Origin: Gnetum montanum
Taxonomy: Eukaryota > Streptophyta > Gnetopsida > Gnetales > Gnetaceae
DNA length: 64,000 nucleotides
Assembly: GCA_015680685.1 (NCBI GenBank)
Contig: MNCI01034026.1
Location: 691,165 to 755,164, forward strand
Reading direction: 5' to 3'
Positions 38,370-48,891 of the stretch are shown here, piece after piece; the stretch's first letter is position 1, and each line of letters begins with the position of its first letter. Under the pieces are notes generated by a model. The model did no database searches. It had not been told where the DNA came from and saw only the letters and a program-made list of their open reading frames with translations. Made by a program: the position numbers and the translations under genes.

Positions 38370-38388
38370 TGGCGCTAGAATGAGGGCC
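38370..38388 (+). promoter_or_regulatory. Primer-binding site of E3
   Basis: TGGCGCTAGAATGAGGGCC starts five bases after the LTR end and belongs to the same type as the E1 and E4 sites. Confidence 0.75.
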
Positions 38389-39144
38389 TCCTTGAAACTT
38401 ACCCGCAACTCCCAGCGTATACGCTGTTAAGTGTCTATGCCGCTAACGTTATGCTGCCCTAACTTCCCCAGCATTTACGCTGTCCGGTTTGAAAACCCAA
38501 CCCGCAATTGTCCAGTGTATACGCTGCACAATGTTTACGTTCTTAAAAACCTACTCTCCTACATCTTTGTTTTACGTTCATCTGTTTTACACTCTACTGT
38601 TAACGCTGCAACCTGTTTTACGCGCCTGTCTTTACGCCAGAGTTGGCCTTTACGCTGAACCCATTTCATGCTGTGAACTGTTTACGCTGTGAATTGTACG
38701 CTGTAAATTGTTTACGCTACAACCCATTGTATGCTCACCTATTTCGCACCATCTTCTATTTTACGCTCTGGCCTATTTTACGCTGAGCTTTTGTTTATGC
38801 TGAGTTTGTCACGTTCGTCTGTTTTACACTAAACACCAATTTTACGCTAAGTGGTCCTTTACGCTGCAACTTATCTTACGTTCTTGTGTTACGCTGATCA
38901 CCTCTTTTATGCTGTACGCTGCTCCCTGTCTTACGCTCTTCTTTTACGCCGTCTCACTTTACCCATCCTGCGCCTTATACGCTTTCCAGCGTCTACGCTA
39001 CCCATATACGCTGTATACATTGCACACGTTGTATACGCTGTATACGCTGATACTGTACGTTGTCCTTTGAAGCGTATACACTGCACGCCACATTACAGAG
39101 CAACTCCGCCTTTCCAGACTTACTCCTATCTGTGACATAGCATC
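38389..39144 (+). repeat. E3 leader with dense TTTACGCTG / TATACGCTG words
   Basis: The 750-bp leader between primer-binding site and gag is filled with TTTACGCTG, TATACGCTG and TTACGCT words every 10-40 bases. The leader repeats of E1/E2 (AGATCGGTC type) are absent, so leader sequence has been replaced between families while its position is kept. No gene is supported; the short ORFs are low complexity. Confidence 0.7.
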
Positions 39145-42100
39145 ATGAACCCTGTTAACAACACCACTGTCCCCGCTCACACCACCGCCACCATGGACCT
39201 CACTGCCATCCAACAGCCTGTACCACAACACCCGGGAGCGCAACCCACAATGGGGCCCCGCCAGTCTCTAAGGCTGCAAGGGAGAGATCCAGCCTCCAAC
39301 ATTATCACCTAGGATCAATATAATTTTATCTGTATTAAGATACAAGCTGGCCTGGCTGTTGATCAAGCTGAACTGGAGGTAAAGAGGTAGTTTGAGCTGT
39401 ATTACAGGGGGGGACGAGAGTTCATCCCTTTCCCGTACGACGTAATTCCCGTTCCTGAACAATATTCGGAACTCATCACACACCTCCTCCTTCAAAGGCA
39501 CAATTCGTTGGACCAGCCCGCACTGGAGCCCCAACCAAAGGATGAGGATGGATTTGCCGCTCAATCCAAGCAAGGAGAGTTGTATCATACCTTAAGCCCT
39601 CAAGCACAGGTCAACCCCATCTTCCATCCTGGCACAGGGGAACTCATGCTCTTGCAACACCTTAGATTCATCCAGGCTCAACAGCCACCGCCGGAAACAG
39701 CAGCACTAGTCCACGTCCCTCTTCCGAGTGATCACCAACTTGACACCTTCCCACTCGCGGTCACCCCTACTACCCTGCGGGCCCATCCTCACAAGTGCCG
39801 CCACCTTTCAATAACCTGGGGCCAACACTCCCACCAAGGGTGATAGGGATGCCACACGTGATTCCGGCATCTACATCTGCCCACTTCATACTACACGTCC
39901 AAGCATATACAGTTCCCCAAACAGCCGTGACCCAATAGGGAGTCCCCGCCCATAACGTGGTGGGGCAATGGCTGGCAAGAGGAACGCCACCGCACCAGGT
40001 CCCCCATCACCACGCACCACCCCACACAGTCCCACCGGCAAATGTGCCCCAAGCACAACCCTAGCTGCAGCAACAACAACAACAACATTTTCCCTACAAC
40101 GTGTCATCCTTAGCACCACCCACTGTGAATTTTTCGCAAGCCCAACCATCGACCGTGCAACTTTCAGCCCTTCAACCTAACATGCAACAATCTAGCTTGT
40201 ACAGTATACCGCAAGCCCAAGCCGCTGCATCACCGAGTGCCCAAGACTGGGCGGACGCCAAAAAGATAATGCAAGAGCTTACTGAAGAGGTAAAACGCCT
40301 CAAAACGGCCACTGAGGGAGAGTTAAAGGTAGTGGATTTCTATAACGATGACCCTATCAGCTCTTCGGTCCCACCTCTAACCTTACCTAAAGGTGTCCCA
40401 TTGTCCACATTAACCAAGTACAATGGGGAGACCGATCCCAACGTGCACCTTATAACATTTCGGCTAGAATACACGCTGCTCCAGGCTTGGCCCCACTCCA
40501 TCCTCTGAGTATTTCCCATGTCTCTCACAGGGAGAGCACTCGACTGGTACCGAGCCCTGCCTAGGAACTTTATTTTCTCTTTGGACGATCTTTTATGCCA
40601 GTTTGTGACCCGGTTCAAGTACAACTTGAAACCCGAGGCCACGCTGGACAGCCTCATGCAGATCAAGCAAGCACCACTTGAACCTGCGCAGAAGTTTATT
40701 CAGAGATGGAGTGCGGCTGTCAACGAGCTGCATGAACCAATCTCTCCAACCTATTTGCTTACAATTCTGAAGGGGGCTGTCAACGATTTCTTTAAGTCCA
40801 AACTTTATTACCTCAACGCATGTGATGTGAATCAGGCATTTTTACAGATCAGAAACATAGAGGAGAAAGCTCAAAATAGCCATGACCCGGCATACTTAGC
40901 CTTCAAAAATCAACATACTAAAAAGGATAAAGAGAAGGCCAAGACAACTATAGCAGCAATAGCCGGAACCTAGCAAACGAACACCACACATCAACAAAGA
41001 CCGCCCGTAATCACCACTAATTACTATCAGCCCGCTCCCACAACAACCCCAGAGTCATCGTCACAGAACCTGATGAACCGTGCACGTAATTTCGAGAGGA
41101 AGGAACCCTCTCAGTACACGCCTTTACCGATGAAACCGTCCCAGCTCTTTGACCAACTCTTAAAGGCTAGGTTGATGCAACATAAGCAATTATCCCCTGC
41201 GGCCATCCAAAGGCACGAACGATTCTGCCAACTCATATAGAACCTGAGCCTAGCAACGCCGGATGAGCCGCCCGTGCCCAAAGGATTTAGGATGGATCGC
41301 TTCTGCGACTACCATCAACGTAATGGGCACGAAACGGATTACTGCTTCACCATGAAACAGGATATCCAGTGGATGATTGATGATGGTAAAATCACTTTTG
41401 ACGGGGCTAACCTTGTCCAACCGCAAAATCAAACCATGGGGGTGTACAAAGACCCCCTGAATACTAAAGAGGCAGCGTACGTAATTGACACAATCTATTG
41501 TGACGACGATTCCGACACACCCCGCATCAACACCATCTACCTCGAAAATAAGCAGGAAACACTTGGCAAGCCGTTCATGGTTCAGATTCCTCCCGCTACC
41601 TCTGCACCTGCATATCAACCATCCCACGCCCCGCAGTGGCCATACGTAGTCCGAGTGCCCTCAACCATGCCCTCCCCCAACATCCCGACGCGCCAAAAAC
41701 CATACGTGGTGCACATCCCTCCGCTCAATCCCGCGGATACACCAACCCCTCATTCTTGGCCTACCCCTTTCGTAGTCCAAGTACCACCCGCCGTTGCAAC
41801 TACGGAGGTCCAACCTCCACCAAGACCAATCCCGTACGTCATCAGGATACCTGGACAGATTTCTGCCCAATCATATCCCATCGTCCACCCGCAACCCCGT
41901 CCGGCTCCATACGTAGTAAAGGTCCCAGGGCAATCCCAAGCTCCGAGGCCAATTCCACCTCCGCGTAACACACGAGAACGCCTGGCAGATAGGCTTACAC
42001 GTGAGCGCATGGAGAAGGAAAGCCAATGGCTAGCCATGGGACCACCCAAACCAACTCCACTTAACTCTATGCCCATGTCATCATCCAACGGTTGACCGAA

Positions 42101-43268
42101 CACGGATAGCAATGGTGAGTCATCTGAAACACAAGAACCGTATAAAACGGCAGGTCTTAACAATAACTACAAATCACCAAAACGCGAAATAAAACTATTG
42201 GGTCCAATGGACCCAGTCACTGCTAAAAAAAATGTCCCTGACAGTAGAGATTTTGCAACGGCCTTGACACAAGTTACTCAAGCCCTAAAACAGAAAAACA
42301 CCTCGTTAAGCTTGTATGACTTGGTACTAACGTCCCAGACTCATCGGGAAGCTCTGGTGCGCATGCTCGCATCGATCCCGGTCAGTGAGGACTTGCCCCC
42401 CAATGAACCCGCCATCCACGCGGTAACGTACCCATCTCACGGGGTCAATCCTAAGCCCTTGAGCTTCCACGATGATAGCATCAAAGTAGACAAGAAGACA
42501 GGCGAGACAACAATAATCCCTATGTTTATAACTATACATGTAAACCAATTCAAAATACATAGGGTGCATGTAGATGATGGGGTAGCCACCAACGTCATAC
42601 CATATCCTATCATTGAAAAATTGGGGCTCACCAACTTGATCAAACCCACCACAACGACATGCTTAAAGTCCTTCAGCGGGTCACACGTATTAGTCAAGGG
42701 CACGATAACCCTAGACTTTGTAGTGGGAGACCAGTTCCCCACATCTGCTGACTTCCTTGTCGTCGATGAAATGCTGGGATTCAACCTAATATTAGGAAGA
42801 CCCTGGTTGGCCCAACTAAGAGCTGTGTCCTCCCCTATACATCAGGAGATTTGCCTACCCTACGAGGGTGGTGAAATCGTCATACATGGGGAAGCAGCCT
42901 CTCCCCTCATTTCATCGCACACAGACGGGGACCGAGGCTCCGAGGTTGAACTCGATAAGCTTGGTCAAAAGGACTCAAACAAAACGCAACTGGTGGGTAG
43001 TGAACCTTCGAATACGGGACAAGAGCCTGAAACCGAAATACCTGCGTTTAACACTGTACATGCGTCACCTCATGAAAAAACCAACATAGAAACAACGACC
43101 GACATCGAAGCACCTAAAAGTATTGATACCGAAAACATTCTAACGGACGTCTCCTGGACTGAATTGCCATTCAACGTGATCAGTGAAGGAGACGGAGAAT
43201 ACAAAATCATACCGGTCGATACACTCCCTGACAAAAAAATGAAGAAAATCAAGAAACAACTAAAATGA
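39145..43268 (+). pseudogene. gag-pro: E3 gag-pro polyprotein, nearly intact
   Basis: The ATG at 39145 begins MNPVNNTTVPAHTT. The first frame runs to 39843. After one frameshift a single frame covers 40101-43268. Gag core: DFYNDDPISS (40332), LDWYRALPRNFIFSLDDLL (about 40540) and FVTRFKYNLKPEATLD. The knuckle CDYHQRNGHETDYC (about 41300) keeps all four ligands. A Pro-rich stretch with repeated YVVRVP/PYVVHIP units follows (41560-41960). The protease region has SLYDLVLTS..HREALVRML (42312), VHVDDGVATNVIPYPI (42555) and a flap-like GFNLILGRPWL (42777). It ends KKQLK-stop. Internal stops (for example 40506, 40971, 41238, 42093) are CGA-to-TGA or CAG-to-TAG type. Particle structure and processing role; dead only by a few lesions. 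Confidence 0.9.
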
Positions 43269-43269
43269 A

Positions 43270-43560
43270 ATGCTACTACGTCCGGAATGACGTTAAACTA
43301 CGAACAGTCCGAAATGACGTTAAACTATAACTCGTCCGAAATGACGCTAAACTACGATAAAACCCAAAAACAGAAAGATATAATAATGGACAGCAAAAAC
43401 AAATTTTTTTTTACAACACTCCTAATCTGAAATGACGTTAAACTATCATGTCCGCAATGACGTTAAACTAGCCATGGTCAGGGATGACTGGTCAACCGAG
43501 GCACTTACTCATTTACAATCGGGCCCGAAACAGCCTTAAACTAGCACGTATCTTGTTTCC
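43270..43560. repeat. Post-protease boundary motifs of E3
   Basis: GTCCGAAATGACGTTAAACT or a close variant is repeated about seven times from 43275 to 43545, directly after the gag-pro stop. Copies in this young element are the most alike, which gives the best view of the motif. From 43560 to 43780 the DNA is A/T-rich with no gene. Confidence 0.85.
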
Positions 43561-43780
43561 TTTTTACGTACCGTTTATCATCACTTCAGTGCATTACATT
43601 TAAAATAGAAAGACAAAGTCAAAAAATAGTTAATATCGTGTCGTGTATACTTCCAGATTCAAAACAAAACAAAAAAATATTTTATTCATGCCACATTTTA
43701 CAATCGTTCCTGTTGTGTTCAACATTTTTTAATTACAATTCCTGTGTCAAACAGCAAAAACCACAAAAACTAAAAAAACA

Positions 43781-46700
43781 CTAAGTGTCCATGATAGGAG
43801 GATCACCTCCTTTAGAACCACCAGTGTCAGGGGCCCCTGCTCCACTGGGGCCAACCTCGTGAGTATCATCGCCACCCTCGTGCTGAGAACACCAAAAACA
43901 AACAACCAACACAAAAATAAGCAGATGCTAAACATTTTAAACATTATCCAGTAAATTAACTTCATAAAGACAAAACGTTTACCATAGGGGATCCCCCTAA
44001 GCCAAACTCCAGCCGACGAAGGATTTCTTCCTCTGGAACGCTGGCCTAATCTGTTCCGTCCAGGCCTAAATCAACGTTTGCCAAAACCTTGCCTTTGTCA
44101 ACCGCTAACCAGGTAGGATGTTTCAGAGAAAATTCACCTACCGACACCTCCCCAGAAGTAGTTGTGATGACCCTCTTAGGCGATTCCATTTCCACAATTG
44201 TGTTTTGGGCAAAGGTATCAAAGGCAGAACGCAAACCCAAACCCTCCACAAACATCTCCAGTTGCCGCTTTTCAATAGATACCTCTTTTAGCGACTTCTT
44301 GTACTAATGTTTATGGTTCTTCTCATCCTGATCCCACTTGCAAACCTTGGAAGCAAAAGCCTTCCAATCTTGACACTTAAGATTCAGGAGATCAATTTGA
44401 GCTTTGCATTCTGCCATTCTCCGAGTCAGTGACGCATGATAGTTCAGAAGGTTCCAATACCTGGTGTACGTAATCTCTGAGGTTCGCCAAGAACGATCTC
44501 CACTTAGTCTAGCAGCGGCAAACTCATATCGAGCCTTTAAATCGTCACGCTCCTCTGTTACGGCAAAGACTTCCTTTTCCTTTGCCTGTACTTGTAGCCA
44601 CAACTGTTCAACAGAACGCCTACAAGTCCACAACGACTTGGCATTGTGTGCAAGGCTTTCTGCAACTCCTTCATAAACAGGCCTTGGCACCTGTTCCACT
44701 TCTGGGGAGAGTGTAGTTAGGCTTTCTATACTGATGCCCTCAGAGGGATCCCATCTTAGTTTAGCGCCTACCCACGCAGAAAACACGAACATTAAAATGG
44801 TACACATAAGACACGAAGCTCCTAATCTTTAAATGATTCATACCTATATCAGGATGGACTTCCTGGAGATGTTCAATGACTTCTTCCGCGATCCCATCCA
44901 CAAAATCCGACTTATTTGGCATCTCTGACCAAATAAGCGGCTGACGGGTACGGGAAGAACTAACCTCAGCGGTCCCCTCAGGGGGGACCGTCTTCATGGG
45001 AACGTCCAACCGTACCGTCCTAGTACCGCTGCCTTCGTCTAAGCCAAAAACATGAAAATAAATAAAATCTAGGAGCCGCAATTAATATAATAAAAACCAA
45101 CTAAAAGCAAAGACATACCCTGATCCTTGTCACCTTTTGGGGGATCGCCCAAATCCAAGTCACCCTTGAGGAAGATACTGAACATTTGGTTGATAGCATC
45201 CGGGTAATCTAAAGGTTCAGGATCAGTAGTCCTCTCTGTTAATAGCTCCGTTCCCCCACCTTGGCTCTTCTCTGGGCTTCCCTCCTCATTTTTTTTCTCG
45301 GTACGCATATCCTCCTCCTCTCTGATGGTTTCTAAGGCCTGCTTCCTCACTTCATCAAATCAAAAACAATAACAACACATGAGTAATTGCGGTAAGGGTT
45401 ATAAATAAATGAAAGCGATACAATAACAAGCAGACGCGCTTCGCTTACCAGGTATCTTGAAGCGTAACCGCTTCACGCATGGCTGGTTTATCTCGGCAAC
45501 TTCCTCCATGGTGCGTTCGGGTCTTTTCAACTTTGACTTGGCTTTGCCAATGGTTTCCTTAATGACCAGCTTAGGCTGCCTAGCGGTTAGAGGTACATCA
45601 TCTGGCTCTAACCCCAGACTGTCCCGTGTGTGGATGGAACCGCCAGATGATCCTCCTGTGGTAACAGACACGGACTCATCGATACCTTCAGGGGCATCCT
45701 GCGACTTGGCGGTCGCGTACAAGTGTTTGACCCACAGGCGGGATAGTTGACCCCGATCCCGTAGGACAAACTTGTTGTCCACACGTACCACAAGAAACTC
45801 GGCAAAACGGCGAAGATAGCCGACGAAGAAGGCAAAAGTGAAGTGCAATTGTGCTTCGATGTTTGAGCGCAACCGCACTATCTCTTTATGCAGGCCCGCC
45901 AACAAAAATTGAGCCCAATTGTACTGCAAGCCAGTGTCCAAAATAGTCCACATGATGCGTACTGCCTCCACCCCAAAACTCTGCACCTGAGAAAGGGTTT
46001 TGGGAAACACCCATGCCCGAAACAGGGGATACAGTTCGTTCACCTCAACAACCTTTACCTTCCCCTGCATTGGGAACCCCTTGGTGCTTTTCGTCACACC
46101 AAGCCAAGACTCCAGTTCATGGATCATTTGGAGCTCTTTGTGAGACTTGTCGAACACTATGGGTAGGCCATCTGCTGGCATGCCAAACAAGTTAGAAAAG
46201 AATACAGACGATAGATGAAACACCACCTTGACACCCTTAATCCGAGTGCTGTACTGAGAGACAGACTGATTGAAAGAGTCCAAGATCTCGATCATTTCCC
46301 CAATTGAGACATTAGGGCTTGGCATCATAAAAAGTTCTAGGAGGCTTGCATCATCCAAGCAATGGGTGAGGGAGGGCGGAGCACGCTTACGCAGCCACTT
46401 CTGCGCTTTTGCTACCTCCCCGAACTTCATTGATAAAGTTGTCTCAGTTCGGCTTGTTGTCACGGGATCCCCACCAGAAGGTACATCAACTGTTAAAGCA
46501 AATTAAAATGACCACATCAACCTCCTGACCCCAAAACAGTTGAACAAATCCACTAAAGTATTTAATACATGCTACTACTCACAGTTAGTAGCAGATCTGG
46601 AAGTGCTGCCAAAGCTATGAGGAAAGACTGGCCCCTGATCTGTCCAGTCTTCATGGAGCCACCCACGAGCCTTACACATCGCAAAGGCCCTAGAAAACTG

Positions 46701-48213
46701 GTTATGGAAATGGACCATTGAACCCTTCGTCTGAGCTAGTATGGCCCCGCGAAGAGTGGGGCCCGTCATAAAGGCCTCCAGAGTGATGCGAGCGAGGGCT
46801 ATCCCTTCATCCTCAATCAGAGTCCCATCTGGGTTGGTCTTTGGCCTGCAAATAAATGCATTTTAAAACAAAAAACTAACATCAAACGATGATCGATGAA
46901 GCAATAAAGTCAAATGGTCTCACCTGGTTACCCTGTACACTATGCTAGGAGGATTCTGGAATAGGGTGTGTGCACGGGCAGCTATAAACAATGTATTGTT
47001 GATGTAATCCAACCCTGGTGGCAGCAATGCCCACACACGCGTTAACGGGCAGGTTGACTTGGGCCCGTGGGTAGTGCCATCCTCATCAACAAACGTCCCC
47101 TCATCAATGTCTTCCATGAAGACCATGACACCTTCGGCGGCCCCCGGCAGTATTGCATCAACCACACTCCGTGCGGTCACTTCATCAAAATACGACCACA
47201 TAGCCACTTCAAAATTAGTTAACAAGAAAGCCAGAAATTCTCCAACACCTTCCCTGAACCAGACCCCCTTGCCATCCATGAATAGATTCGGGGGCAGATC
47301 ACCTTCCTTAATGGGGCTAGCCCAGGTCAGAACCCCGACGAGTTCAACCACAATAAGAAAGCGTTTGTTGTCCCTGCAACCAATCACAATGTCATAAAAC
47401 GACCGTTTACATCACAAATCGGCAAAAAATCAAAAAATCAACTAACTGTTTTTTGCTCAGCGTATACACTGAACACAGCGTATACGCCAGCCAAACTACA
47501 GCACGAAAATACAACTTACGCCCAACGTATACGCTGTACACAGCATACACGCCCGTGATTCATGCTCAGCGTATACGCTGAACTCAGCGTATACGACAAG
47601 CAAACTTGGCACTTGGCATGATTCAAGCTTGGTGTATATGCTGAACATAGAGCGTATACGCCGGGCGAACTTACATAGCTTATACGCTACAAAACTCAGC
47701 GTCTACGCTGGAACCCAAACCCCTCATGCGCAGCGTATACGTTGAAGAAACCCTTGGTGTATACGCCCGAATCCGCTATCAGTGTCAACAGAGAACCAGC
47801 AAGCCGAAAAGACCAGGCATGTACAGCGTATACGCTGAAGAAACCCTTAGCATATACGCCGTCGCAAAACATAATTTACGCTGGTACTAGCATGTCTAAA
47901 AGCTTCACAGTTATGCTGAATAACAAAAGGATGCTAATAAAATGGATGACACCGTCTACGCTGCATAATTACACCGGCGTATACGCTAAAAACCCTCGCA
48001 AACCTGCTACGCTTGGCGTATACGCCGGGGTCGTCTACGCTAGAAAGCACAAACAAAAATAGAAGCAGGGATCAAGGCTTACCTCTAGGACGTCACGGAC
48101 CACGTCGGCACCTTCGTCCTAGGTAGGCTCTGCAGCATGGCCTCTGTCTCTTCGGGGAAGGTTAAGGCAGGACCCTTCCTTCCCTGACCCTCCACTTCCT
48201 TGCCCTTGGCCAT
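43781..48213 (-). pseudogene. E3 antisense accessory gene, eight exons, ~1065 aa (few stops)
   Basis: Best copy of the opposite-strand gene. Exons on the minus strand: 48083-48213, 46924-47373, 46583-46845, 45449-46489, 45119-45349, 44844-45038, 43983-44767 and 43781-43882. All introns start GT and end AG. Exon lengths sum to 3198 nt (1066 codons) and the frame stays open across every join apart from premature TAGs in exon 1 (at TS-stop-R) and exon 7 (KHKH-stop-Y and GTD-stop-A). Exon 2 reads FLIVVELVGVL, VWFREGVGEFLAFL, FEVAMWSYFDEVTA: FCP1/NIF-like HAD pattern with catalytic Asp replaced. Exon 4 (about 350 residues) has FMMPSPNVSIGEMIEI, SNLFGMPADG, YPLFRAWVFPKTLSQ and FAFFVGYLRRFAEFLVV; family unknown. 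Exon 5 is acidic/basic, exon 7 probably coiled-coil, tail Gly/Asp-rich. No signal peptide or membrane segment seen. Confidence 0.88.
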
Positions 48214-48425
48214 TTCAGAGCGTCTAAGCTAGCGATCTGCGTTCACGCTGAGTAACTACACTGGCGTTAAGAAGTTCAAGCCTTGGTGTCTACGCTGGGT
48301 TCAACCTTCGGCGTCTACGCTCAGGTTCCGGGTTATGCTTACGCTAGGGTATGGTGGTTTACACTTACGCTTTAGCAGTTGCACGCTTACGCTTATGCTC
48401 GCTCGGGTTACACTCTACGCTGTTG
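47455..48425. repeat. GCGTATACGC palindrome cluster in intron 1 and 5' region of the E3 antisense gene
   Basis: About ten exact CGTATACG cores plus many near matches (GTCTACGCTG, CATATACGCC) fall between 47455 and 48060, inside intron 1. Further TCTACGCT and TTACGCT words lie in 48214-48425, between the antisense ATG and its TATA box. The same word fills U3 of the E3 3' LTR (53940-54310) and, in related form, the leader. It is scarce in the coding exons. Confidence 0.8.
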
Positions 48426-48460
48426 CTTTCAAAATAGAAAAAAAATGGACCCCCCTTCCC

Positions 48461-48470
48461 TTTATATAGC
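48461..48470 (-). promoter_or_regulatory. Candidate TATA box for the E3 antisense gene
   Basis: Minus-strand GCTATATAAAGGG lies about 250 bp upstream of the exon 1 ATG, a stronger TATA than in the older copies, and at the equivalent place. Confidence 0.6.
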
Positions 48471-48649
48471 GCCCAATGACACTGACGCTGACGCTACCGC
48501 CGCTTACTCCTCTGTTGCCTCGTTTTCGCCTTTTTTGCCTTTCTTGCCTATTTTTCACCAAAATCTGTCCAAAACGATAAAATGTAACGAAAAATTCATT
48601 AAAAACAGGGATTATTACATCCTGGTTCCTCTGCGGACCACGTTTTAAA

Positions 48650-48800
48650 CGTTTACGCCGGTTTAATAGCCATTTGTCCGGTACTGCCTTAAACTGCCAT
48701 TTCCCCATCCGCCCATGGCCCGGTAAGGCCTTAAACTGCCACTCACTGCCCGGGAAGGCATAAAACTGCCATACGTCCAGGTGTGATGATAATCCACTGC
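48650..48800. repeat. Boundary motif block between antisense gene and pol (E3)
   Basis: Three to four copies of GTCCGGTACTGCCTTAAACT or variants lie just upstream of the antisense promoter and of pol. The position matches E1, E2 and E4. Confidence 0.75.
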
Positions 48801-48891
48801 TATACATGTACACATAGTTTAAAATTGTCAAAAGACACGGAACAATCCCTTTGCTCATGCAACTCTCAGTTTATTGGCAGGGATAAGCTCA

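Noticed and set aside
47455-48425. CRISPR-like array of TATACGC repeats
   Set aside because: Repeats are 8-10 bp palindromes at irregular spacing in plant retrotransposon DNA, with no uniform spacers and no cas genes.
44046-48648. Plus-strand ORFs across the E3 antisense gene (for example 45457-45750, 45888-46166, 47059-47397)
   Set aside because: They are shadows of well-supported minus-strand exons, have no domains and are not conserved in E1, E2 or E4.
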